Shown: one piece after another, positions 36,714 to 45,157 of the stretch
Position numbering within the stretch: the stretch's first letter is position 1
Layout of the letters: each line of letters begins with the position of its first letter
Source of the DNA: Dyadobacter sp. 3J3
Lineage (GTDB): Bacteria > Bacteroidota > Bacteroidia > Cytophagales > Spirosomataceae
Reading direction: 5' to 3'
DNA length: 64,000 bases
Assembly: GCF_009801115.1 (NCBI RefSeq)
Contig: NZ_VTOL01000016.1
Location: 1 to 64,000 of the forward strand
Notes under the pieces: generated by a model
Told to the model about the DNA's origin: nothing
The model's input: only the letters and a program-made list of their open reading frames with translations
The model's database searches: none
Translations under genes and position numbers: made by a program

Positions 36714-38423
36714 TTACCCTCTTCGCATTTTTAAATATTCTTCAATTTCAGTTAACGAGAAAGCATTGAAAGTCATTTCCTTCGTCAATCCACCTTTGCG
36801 GGCCACGGCCACTCCGTAATGCATATCGTAATATCCTTCTTTTTTATGCGCGTCAGGATTAATACTTAACAAAACACCTTTTTCCATACAATAGGCAATC
36901 CACCGCCAGTCCAAATCAAGCCTCCACGGCGAAGCATTTATTTCAATCACTACTTTATGTTCTGCACAGGCATCTATAATAACCTTATGATCAATCGGAT
37001 ATCCTTCTCTTGACAATAAGAGGCGTCCTGTTGGATGACCCAATATAGTCGTATAAGGATTCTGTACTGCCTTCAACAAACGTGCAGTTGCTTTTTCAAG
37101 CGTCATCGTAAGATTACTATGCACAGAAGCTACCACGTAATCAAAACTTGATAAAATCTCATCCGAATAATCCAGAGAACCATCACCAAGGATATCAGAC
37201 TCAATTCCTTTTAAAATTTTAAAAGGTTTGTCACTTCCCGACAGTGCGAAACGTTCATTTAATTTGGCGATTTCTTCATGCTGGCGAAAAACATCATCCG
37301 GTTTCAAACCACTTGCATACGATGCTGTTTGTGAATGATCTGCAATTCCTAAATATTCAAAACCCAGTTCCTGGCAAAATAGCGCCATTTGTTCCAGCGT
37401 ATGCTGCCCATCGGAATAAGTACTATGGTTGTGCAAAATACCTTTTAAATCATCCCACGTAATAAGTTGATCAGAAGTATGCGTTTCTGCCCAGATAAAT
37501 TCATCAGCACCTTCACGCATTTCCGGAACAATATAGGGCAAACCTGCTTTTTCATAAATTGCCTCTTCACTATCAAAAAGCTCATATTTGGTTTGCCTCC
37601 AAAGCGAATTTCCCGAAACGGCAACTTTATTCAAATGTTCGGCAGAAGCAGTTTCAAGAAATAATTCATTGACAATATTTTCAGGTTTTACTGCCAACAC
37701 TTCAATATCCACAGCAATATCCTGCATTTTCCCTCGCCAGATAAAAGGAGAAGAAATTTTTTCATTTTGAATTAAAAATTCCAGAGAATTTAAAGCTTGT
37801 TGTAAAACCAAAGGAGATTCTGTGGCTACCAGCAGACGAATGGTTTCAACAATTTCAGCTTTCCTCCGAACGTCACCAGCAATTTCAACCTTGTCAAAAC
37901 TTTTTTTCAATTCTTGTGAAAGCAATTGCGCAATCGATTCAGCCTTATCCATACGAAGTTTACCAGCCTGATCTTTCAGAAAAGCCAGCGATTCCAGAAT
38001 TTTCTGTTCCGTGCTTCCTCCAAAACCTTTTACTTTCGCAATTTTACCACTTTGACAGGCAAGTTCGAGTTCGTGTAAATTATCAATTCCCAACTCTCTC
38101 CAAAGGATAGCGATTTTTTTTGCACCAATACCTTTGATACTAAACATTTCAAGCACACCAAGCGGCGTGTTTTCAAGCAATTCTTCCAACTCCTTAAAAG
38201 TACCACGCTGCACAATTTCGATAATTTTTGCCGCGGTACTTTTTCCAATTCCCTGGAGCTTTGTTAGTTCTTCAAGCGTCAGAAGTGCTATTTCGCCATC
38301 TTTATATTTGTCAAGATAAAAACCAGCTACGCCGTAACTTTTCACTTTAAAAGGATCAGCTCCGTGCAGTTCAAGTAGTTTGGCAGTCAGTTCAAGTATC
38401 TCGACAATTTCGGCGTTGCTCAT
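36714..38423 (-). CDS. polX: PolX-type protein: helix-hairpin-helix, degenerate polymerase domain, PHP domain
   Basis: The 569-residue protein has the bacterial PolX layout. Helix-hairpin-helix motifs (LTKLQGIGKSTAAKI, MFSIKGIGAKKIAI) lie in the first 150 residues, the family-X nucleotidyltransferase region at about 160-315, and a PHP phosphoesterase domain at 330-569. PHP residues look complete: HNHSTYSDGQ, IADHSQ, GIESDI, ASVHSN, GHPTGR and INPDAH. In the polymerase domain, however, the usual Gly-Ser and Asp-x-Asp catalytic motif is replaced by EIAGDVRRKAEIVETIRLLVA, so two catalytic carboxylates seem lost. It probably keeps a DNA 3'-5' exonuclease or phosphoesterase role in repair but not polymerase activity (inference). 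Confidence 0.88.
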   Translation of the reverse strand: MSNAEIVEILELTAKLLELHGADPFKVKSYGVAGFYLDKYKDGEIALLTLEELTKLQGIGKSTAAKIIEIVQRGTFKELEELLENTPLGVLEMFSIKGIGAKKIAILWRELGIDNLHELELACQSGKIAKVKGFGGSTEQKILESLAFLKDQAGKLRMDKAESIAQLLSQELKKSFDKVEIAGDVRRKAEIVETIRLLVATESPLVLQQALNSLEFLIQNEKISSPFIWRGKMQDIAVDIEVLAVKPENIVNELFLETASAEHLNKVAVSGNSLWRQTKYELFDSEEAIYEKAGLPYIVPEMREGADEFIWAETHTSDQLITWDDLKGILHNHSTYSDGQHTLEQMALFCQELGFEYLGIADHSQTASYASGLKPDDVFRQHEEIAKLNERFALSGSDKPFKILKGIESDILGDGSLDYSDEILSSFDYVVASVHSNLTMTLEKATARLLKAVQNPYTTILGHPTGRLLLSREGYPIDHKVIIDACAEHKVVIEINASPWRLDLDWRWIAYCMEKGVLLSINPDAHKKEGYYDMHYGVAVARKGGLTKEMTFNAFSLTEIEEYLKMRRG

Positions 38424-38639
38424 TGGGGGTATGCTTAATTAATATTTAATCTGCGAATTACGAAGTAACAACGAGCAAATGCAAATAAGATGACGACAGA
38501 TTTTTAAATTCTGCCCCATTTATGTTTATCTAAGACAAATATTTCCTTACAGAATACAAATAAAACTGCCCAAGACTCTTACTTCTAACAAGTAAAGTAG
38601 TTATAAGCAAACATTGCCTTCAATAGAAAAAACTCACAT

Positions 38640-39737
38640 ATGGCTACGAATATTGTCACTCCCTTTTCACGCCGCAACTTTTTGGCTGCCAGCGCAGGTA
38701 TTATCACCACTTCAATTTTTTCACCGTTCAGTATAGCTTTGGGCAAATCTAAGGAACGCCTGGGAATTGCGTTGGTTGGCTGGGATATTATAGTACTGAT
38801 TTACTTGCTCCTGCACTTCAAAAAACGAAAAATTGCTATCTGGCCGGAGTTGTAACAGGCACTCCTGAGAAGGCTGAAACCTGGAAAAAAAGTATAATAT
38901 TTCTGATAAAAATATTTATAATTATAAAAACTTCGATTCGATAGCCAATAATCCGGATATTGACGTAGTATATGTAGTGCTTCCGCCTTCGATGCATAAA
39001 GAATTTGTAATTAGGGAGGCCAAAGCAAGGAAACACGTTTGTTGTGAAAAACCAATGGCTCTGAACGTGCAGGAATGTGAGGAAATGATCAAGGTTTGTA
39101 AGGATAATAAACGGAGCTTGTCCATCGGTTATCGTTGCCAGCATGATCCGAACACGCAGGAATATATGCGTACCGCAAAGGAAAAAACATTAGGAAATGT
39201 GCAGCTTATATCCTGTGCTGCCGGATATATGGGAAGTCGCGCCGACAACTGGAAAGTAAAAAAATCAATGGGTGGTGGTGCGATGTATGATATGGGTGTC
39301 TATGCATTACAAGGCGCACGTTTGGCAGCCGCCGCAGAACCGATTTCTGTAACAGCCGAAATTGTTATTAATCGTACCGAAATATTTAAGGATGCCGATG
39401 AAATAACATATTCCAATTACATTTTCCAGGCGGAACCGTTGCCAATTGTACCGGAAACCATGGTTTGAATACCAATTTTTTGCAAGTCAATTACGACAAA
39501 GGAATGTTGTATATGGATTCGCTTTCAGGATATAGCGGAAACAAAGGTTACAGCACGCTGGGGGAAATTAATTTCCCGGTAGACAATCAGCAGACCAAGC
39601 AAATGGATGAAGATGCGTTGGCGATTATGCAAAGCAAACCTGTATTGGTTCCGGGAAAGGAAGGTATGCGTGATAACCGCATAGTTCAAGCTGTATACCA
39701 GGCAGCTCAAACTGGCAAAACTGTAAAAATCGGATAA
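38640..39737 (+). pseudogene. Gfo/Idh/MocA oxidoreductase with Tat signal, broken by three frameshifts
   Basis: Three overlapping frames together spell one protein of about 365 residues. Frame one (38640 to about 38780) gives a Tat signal, FSRRNFLAASAGIITTSIF, and KERLGIALVG. Frame two (from about 38780) gives LGYYSTDLLAPALQKTKNCYLAGVV. Frame three (from about 38888 to 39420) gives VVYVVLPPSMHKEF and CCEKPMALN, then GGGAMYDMGVYALQGARL. Back in frame one (after about 39425) come FPGGTVANCTGNHGLNTNFLQV and the C-terminus to 39737. Each junction needs a single missing base; one lies in a run of seven A. It was a periplasmic sugar oxidoreductase; now a pseudogene, unless the sequence has errors. 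Confidence 0.82.
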
Positions 39738-39777
39738 GATTATTTAATATATAAACCAGAAAATCATTTAACCGCAC

Positions 39778-41058
39778 ATGAATGTAGAACAGCTTAAACA
39801 GTACCGCGACGAAGCGACTCAACATCTTACCACTGAATTACTTCCATTTTGGGAAACCCGGTGCGTTGATAAGGAAAACGGCGGTTTCATTACTCATTTT
39901 GACTTTGAAGGAAAGGATTCAGGAGAGGACGAAAAATCATTAATAGCTCAAACAAGAACTGTTTTTACATTTTCCTCTGCACATCGGGCAGGTTACGGCG
40001 AGGGCAGATATGCGGCCATAGCCAAACACGGCGTTGATTTTTTAATTGACAAAATGTGGGACAATGAATTTGGTGGCTTTTACTGGCTGATGGACCGGAA
40101 AGGTAATGTCAAAATTGATGAAAAAATAGTCTATGGACTTAGCTTCGCTATTTATAGTTTAAGTGAATACACCTTAGCCACCGGCGATGCCAGAGGCTTG
40201 GAATATGCCGAAAAGGTTTTTGATTTGCTTCAAATCTATGGTGCGGATACTTTTTATGGTGGTTATTTTGAAATGTTTAACCGTCAATGGGAGCTAAAAG
40301 GCCCTGGTGCTGCCGGTGGCGACAGGAAAACGCTGGATGCCCATATGCACCTTATGGAAGCTTTTACCACGCTGTATGAAGCAAGTGGAAAAGAAGTTCA
40401 CCGAAGAAAACTTGTTGAAATCATTCAGCTGCTGATCAGCAAAATAATGCATCCGGTTTATGGCACTGGTATTCCACAGTTCTGGGCCGACTGGAGTGTG
40501 GCGCCACAAATCAAGTTTGACATTATCTGGGGCTGGGACCGATTTTCGGAAGATGGGCTAAAAAGTTCTGCTGAGGATAACACAAGTTATGGACACAACG
40601 TAGAATTTGCCTGGCTGCTGATGCATGCGCTGGACATTGCTGGTATTCCTTATGATGATTATCAAACTCAATTACTGAAATCTTTCGATCACGCCATTGC
40701 CTATGGAATTGACTGGGAATTCGGCGGAGTATATGTAGAAGGCTCGCACGCCGGAGAAGTTTATGACCGCGAAAAAGAATTCTGGCAGCAGGCAGAAGTA
40801 CTGATCGGTATGCTGGATGCCTACCGGATTTACGATGATGAAAAGTATCTGAAAGCTTACGACGCTACCCATCGTTTTGTTTTTGATAAAATGATCAATC
40901 ACGAAGTTGGTGAATGGCTGCCGCTGCTTACCCGCCAGGGCGAACCAATATGGAAACACATGAGCCATTCGTGGAAAGTTAATTATCACTCAGTACGTGC
41001 GATGGTGCAAAGTATCGTCAGACTGAACAAACTACTAAAAAAAGCTTCGCAGGAATAA
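39778..41058 (+). CDS. AGE family epimerase/isomerase (N-acylglucosamine 2-epimerase type)
   Basis: The 426-residue (alpha/alpha)6-barrel protein carries AGE-family landmarks: LPFWETRCVDKENGGFITHFD at about 22-42, DAHMHLMEAFTTLYEASG, YGHNVEFAWLLMHALD and HSWKVNYHSVRAMVQ, whose His residues are the acid-base pair. Members interconvert N-acetylglucosamine/N-acetylmannosamine, cellobiose/glucosyl-mannose, or mannose/fructose. The start resembles the cellobiose/mannobiose 2-epimerase group, but the substrate cannot be fixed. No signal peptide. It lies 40 bases after the oxidoreductase pseudogene, with which it probably formed an operon. Confidence 0.88.
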   Translation: MNVEQLKQYRDEATQHLTTELLPFWETRCVDKENGGFITHFDFEGKDSGEDEKSLIAQTRTVFTFSSAHRAGYGEGRYAAIAKHGVDFLIDKMWDNEFGGFYWLMDRKGNVKIDEKIVYGLSFAIYSLSEYTLATGDARGLEYAEKVFDLLQIYGADTFYGGYFEMFNRQWELKGPGAAGGDRKTLDAHMHLMEAFTTLYEASGKEVHRRKLVEIIQLLISKIMHPVYGTGIPQFWADWSVAPQIKFDIIWGWDRFSEDGLKSSAEDNTSYGHNVEFAWLLMHALDIAGIPYDDYQTQLLKSFDHAIAYGIDWEFGGVYVEGSHAGEVYDREKEFWQQAEVLIGMLDAYRIYDDEKYLKAYDATHRFVFDKMINHEVGEWLPLLTRQGEPIWKHMSHSWKVNYHSVRAMVQSIVRLNKLLKKASQE

Positions 41059-41152
41059 TGGGTAAAATGGGTAGCATTGTGAAAAAATAAGCACAAATTT
41101 GGGAAAACAATTCACAGAAAGCATCTTCCATTTTAAATCAAATCGAAGGTCA

Positions 41153-41203
41153 AAAGGCAGAATTGGGATGGATTTCGATCCTCTCAACTCTGCCTTTTTT
41201 TGT
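41153..41203 (+). terminator. rho-independent terminator of the epimerase gene
   Basis: AAAAGGCAGA pairs with TCTGCCTTTT around an imperfect inner stem, followed by a T run. Confidence 0.8.
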
Positions 41204-41367
41204 TATAGGTTTGATAATCAATAACGTCTAAACCGTTAACTCTGTCAATAATACTTTATTTTAATAAAAGAGCCCGGGCTACCTAGTTTTTGGCACAATT
41301 TATTTAAGTTTTCAAGAAATTGCTTAATTCGATTATCATCAAATTTAAACTTAAAACATTTAAAGAT

Positions 41368-41565
41368 ATGAGTGCTTTCACACAACAAGTTAAAGGAAAT
41401 TGGACAGAGTTAAAAGGTAAATTCAAACAGCAGTACGCTGACCTTACTGACGACGATTTATTATACGAAGAAGGAAAAGAAGATGAACTTTTGGGTAAAC
41501 TTCAAAAGAAACTGGGTAAAACCCGTGAAGAGGTTGAGACGGAAGTGAGTAGCTGGTCCAAATAA
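41368..41565 (+). CDS. CsbD family stress protein
   Basis: A 65-residue acidic protein from the ATG at 41368 (MSAFTQQVKGNWTELKGKF); a longer in-frame start upstream would add 16 implausible residues. The pattern KGNWTELKGKFKQQYADLTDDDL, then EGKEDELLGKLQKKLGKTREE, is the CsbD domain. CsbD proteins are induced in stress or stationary phase in many bacteria, with no known enzymatic role (family knowledge). Monocistronic, between two terminators. Confidence 0.92.
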   Translation: MSAFTQQVKGNWTELKGKFKQQYADLTDDDLLYEEGKEDELLGKLQKKLGKTREEVETEVSSWSK

Positions 41566-41586
41566 ATTTTAATTAAGGTTCAAAAT

Positions 41587-41620
41587 AAGCCTGGGAGATA
41601 ATTTCTCTCAGGCTTTTTTT
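41587..41620 (+). terminator. rho-independent terminator of csbD gene
   Basis: AAGCCTGGGAGA pairs with TCTCTCAGGCTT (one bulge or mismatch) with a following T run. Confidence 0.88.
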
Positions 41621-41665
41621 GTCTTTTTTAATTACATTTTTCATAGCCTTGTAGCCAATTCCATA

Positions 41666-41758
41666 TCGGTCATGCCTACGGCATTCAGGATTTTACATTT
41701 GCGATTTTTGTCCCCGGAATAAATTCCGGGGCTATTATGTCGGTCATGCCTACGGCAT
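41666..41758 (-). repeat. two inverted, solitary copies of the 75-bp array element
   Basis: 41712-41758 is a near-complete reverse-complement copy of the unit in the array to the right: CCCCGGAATAAATTCCGGGG (a perfect palindrome), then CTATTATGTCGGTCATGCC and TACGGCAT. 41666-41684 is a half copy (TCGGTCATGCCTACGGCAT). They are better preserved as palindromes than the array copies and may represent the ancestral dispersed element. Confidence 0.85.
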
Positions 41759-41907
41759 TTTTTAATTCTTGTGAATGATCTTTTCGGTAATATTGAAATT
41801 GGTTTTTAAGATTCGTAAAAAAAGCAAATGGCTAATATAATGTTGGCCAATATTATAATTCAAAATCTTCTCTCTGCCAAATAACTACAAACACCCAGAT
41901 TTAAAAG

Positions 41908-43875
41908 GCCATAGGCATAACCGACATAATAACCGCGGAATTTATTCCGTGGAAAAAAATCAAAAAAACACAACCCTAAAATGCCATAGGCATGACCGAC
42001 ATAATAACCGCGGAATTTATTCCGTGGAAAAAAATCCAAACGCCCAAATCTAAAATGCCATAGGCATGACCGACATAATAACCGCGGAATTTATTCCGTG
42101 GAAAAAAATCCAAACGCCCAAATCTAAAATGCCATAGGCATGGCCGACATAATAGCCGCGGAATTTATTCCGTGGAAAAAAATCAAAAACACCCAAATCC
42201 AAAATGCCATAGGCATGGCCAACATAATAGCCGCGGAATTTATTCCGTGGAAAAAAATCAAAAAAACACAACTCTAAAATGCCATAGGCATGACCGACAT
42301 AATAACCGCGAAATTTATTCCATGGGAAACAATCCCCAAAACACCCAAATCTAAAATGCCATAGGCATGACCGACATAATAACCGCGGAATTTATTCCGT
42401 GGGAAACAATCCCTAAAACACACAAACCTAAAATGCCATAGGCATGACCGACATAATAACCGCGGAATTTATTCCGTGGGAAAAAATCAAAAAAACACAA
42501 CCCTAAAATGCCATAGGCATGACCGACATAATAACAGCGAAATTTATTCCATGGGAAACAATCCCAAAAACGCCCAAACCTAAAATGCCATAGGCATGGC
42601 CGACATAATAGCCGCGGAATTTATTCCGTGGAAAAAAATCAAAAACACCCAAATCCAAAATGCCATAGGCATGGCCAACATAATAGCCGCGGAATTTATT
42701 CCGTGGAAAAAAATCAAAAAAACACAACTCTAAAATGCCATAGGCATGACCGACATAATAACCGCGAAATTTATTCCATGGGAAACAATCCCCAAAACAC
42801 CCAAATCTAAAATGCCATAGGCATGACCGACATAATAACCGCGGAATTTATTCCGTGGGAAACAATCCCTAAAACACACAAACCTAAAATGCCATAGGCA
42901 TGACCGACATAATAGCCGCGGAATTTATTCCGTGAAAAAAAAATCAAAAACACCCAAATCCAAAATACCATAGGCATGGCCGACATAATAGCCGCGGAAT
43001 TTATTCCGTGGGAAATTAACCCCAAACGCCCAAACCTAAAATGCCATAGGCATGGCCGACATAATAGCCGCGGAATTTATTCCGTGGAAAAAAATCAAAA
43101 ACACCCAAATCCAAAATGCCATAGGCATGACCGGTATTGTAGCCGCGGAATTTATTCCATGGATAAAATCCAAACGCCCAAATCTAAAATGCCATAGGCA
43201 TGGCCGACATAATAGTGGAAAAAAATCGAAAACACCCAAATCCAAAATGCCATAGGCATGGCCGACATAATAACCGCGGAATTTATTCCGTGGGAAACAA
43301 TCCCTAAAACACCAAACCCAAAATGCCGTAGGCATGACCGATATAATAGCCGCGGAATTTATTCCGTGGGAAATTAACCCCAAACGCCCAAACCTAAAAT
43401 GCCATAGGCATGACCGGTATTGTAGCCGCGGAATTTATTCCGTGGAAAAAAATCAAAAACACCAAATCCAAAATGCCATAGGCATGACCGGTATTGTAGC
43501 CGCGGAATTTATTCCGTGGATAAAAATCCAAACGCCCAAATCTAAAATGCCATAGGCATGGCCGACATAATAGCCGCGGAATTTATTCCGTGGAAAAAAA
43601 TCAAAAAAACACAAAACTAAAATGCCATAGGCATGGCCGACATAATAGCCGCGGAATTTATTCCGTGGAAAAAAATCGAAAACACCCAAATCCAAAATGC
43701 CATAGGCATGACCGGTATTGTAGCCGCGGAATTTATTCCGTGGAAAAAAATCGTAAAAACACAACCCTAAAATGCCATAGGCATGGCCGACAAAATAGCC
43801 GCGGAATTTATTCCGTGGAAAAAAATCGAAAACACCCAAATCCAAAATGCCATAGGCATGGCCGACATTGTAGCC
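41908..43875. repeat. tandem array of about 27 units of 75 bp, each with two small hairpins
   Basis: Each unit begins ATGCCATAGGCATG (arms TGCC/GGCA), continues with ACCGACATAATA, then CCGCGGAATTTATTCCGTGG (a hairpin with 8-bp arms, one mismatch), then an A-rich linker of several types. Counted unit starts run from 41908 through 41981, 42055, 42129 to 43847. Spacing is 73-77 bases except one of 58 (43189 to 43247), where most of the second hairpin is missing. A 330-base block (42129-42458) is repeated exactly at 42585-42914. The array separates the csbD and 3-hydroxyacyl-CoA dehydrogenase genes. Apparent ORFs through it come from the period being a multiple of three and are not proteins. Confidence 0.93.
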
Positions 43876-43993
43876 CAAAATCTCGGCTTATTCGAAAAAA
43901 ATCTCCTCTTACTCGCAAAACAATTTTGTAATGAATAACTTTAAGAACCACTCCTTTTCCGGAGTTGGTATATAACTTTATCCTAAACCTCAT

Positions 43994-44986
43994 ATGAATA
44001 CCAATGAAATCCCGGTCGCTGTTGTCGGCCTTGGCCTGATGGGTTCCAGCATTGCCACCTGTCTACTGATTGCAGGTCATCCCGTTGTGGCGCTGGCGCC
44101 GTTAAGCAGTGATCTTTTATTTGCAGAAAAACGAATTATTGACCATTTAGCAAAAGCCGTCAAAAATGGAATTATCCCTCATACTCCTGAATACTACTTA
44201 GCCAATCTGGTGATCACAGAAGATTATTCAACGTTGTACGCATCCAAATTAGTGATTGAGTGTACAATTGAGGACATCGAAATTAAAGAATCTGTCTACA
44301 AAAAAGTAGAAGCTGTTATCGCTTCTGACGCACTTTTGGTAAGTAATACTTCTGCTATTCCCATCAGTACACTGCAAAAACTCACATCACATCCTGAACG
44401 TTTTCTGGGGCTTCACTGGACTGAACCGGCACATACAACCCGGTTTCTGGAAATAATCTGTGGTGACGACAGTAACATTTCTTACGGCGAATATCTGTAT
44501 GAACTTTCACATCAATGGGGAAAAGAGCCCATTTTAGTCCGCAAAGATATTGCTGGTTTTATCACCAACCGCCTGATGTATGCGATGTATCGGGAAGCCA
44601 TAAACCTGGTAGAAAATGGTTATGCTACGGTTGAAGATGTCGATCGGTCTTGCAGAAACAATGCAGGCTATTTTATGACTTTCGTTGGTATTTTCCGCTG
44701 GATGGATTTGACAGGAGTTGCTGCTTATCATACGGTTATGAAGAATTTGTTACCAACCCTGCACAACAGTCCGGAGGTACCTGAATTAATTTCAAAAATC
44801 GTGGAAGAGGGCGGTCGCGGCATTTCAAATTCCAAAGGTTTTTATGAATATGAACCGGGCGAGGCAGCGATGTGGGAAAAAACCTTTTCTGAATTTAATT
44901 ATGAAATCAGGGAAATTGCCTTGCGTTATCCTGCTGATATTGTAAAACAAAAGTTGAAACAACAACAGCAGCAACAAAATCAGTGA
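43994..44986 (+). CDS. 3-hydroxyacyl-CoA dehydrogenase family protein
   Basis: The 330-residue protein has the NAD-binding AVVGLGLMGSSIA at 9-21 and the catalytic segment SNTSAIPISTLQKLTSHPERFLGLHWTEPAHTTRFLEII, with the conserved His and Glu. The C-terminal domain has DIAGFITNRLMYAMYREAINLVENG. It is close in length and layout to 3-hydroxybutyryl-CoA dehydrogenases, which oxidise L-3-hydroxyacyl-CoA with NAD in the cytosol. The substrate is uncertain: the segment HWTEPAH replaces the more usual HFFNPAP, so hydroxyacids other than acyl-CoA are possible. The C-terminus ends in a run of Gln. It follows the tandem array directly, within 120 bases. Confidence 0.85.
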   Translation: MNTNEIPVAVVGLGLMGSSIATCLLIAGHPVVALAPLSSDLLFAEKRIIDHLAKAVKNGIIPHTPEYYLANLVITEDYSTLYASKLVIECTIEDIEIKESVYKKVEAVIASDALLVSNTSAIPISTLQKLTSHPERFLGLHWTEPAHTTRFLEIICGDDSNISYGEYLYELSHQWGKEPILVRKDIAGFITNRLMYAMYREAINLVENGYATVEDVDRSCRNNAGYFMTFVGIFRWMDLTGVAAYHTVMKNLLPTLHNSPEVPELISKIVEEGGRGISNSKGFYEYEPGEAAMWEKTFSEFNYEIREIALRYPADIVKQKLKQQQQQQNQ

Positions 44987-45052
44987 TCAGCTAAATTGAA
45001 TCCGGGAATTATTATGTCACCCTTTCATCGTTAAAATAGCAAATACCTATTT

Positions 45053-45150
45053 TTTTCTATAATAATGTCATCCCTTCGGGATTTGAGCTATTGGTCTTTA
45101 AGGATCAATCGAAATCTAACTCACCTTTTAAATGACATTATTATAGAAAA
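45053..45150. repeat. MITE-like element with perfect 19-bp terminal inverted repeats
   Basis: TTTTCTATAATAATGTCAT at 45053-45071 is the exact reverse complement of 45132-45150, flanking 60 bases that include CCCTTCGGG. It is about 98 bases long with no coding capacity, and lies between converging genes. Confidence 0.8.
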
Positions 45151-45157
45151 TCTTATT

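Noticed and set aside
41280..41320. Sigma-54-like promoter upstream of csbD (TTGGCAC)
   Set aside because: The matching -12 element (TTGCA type) is absent at the right distance.
41908..43875. CRISPR array
   Set aside because: Repeat units are about 75 bases with no unique spacers; the linkers recur in a few types, and no cas genes are nearby.
42050..43931. Repetitive proteins of 60-141 residues on both strands within the tandem array
   Set aside because: They exist because 75 is a multiple of three; units of 73, 76, 77 and 58 bases break the frames, both strands look equally open and no start signals stand out.
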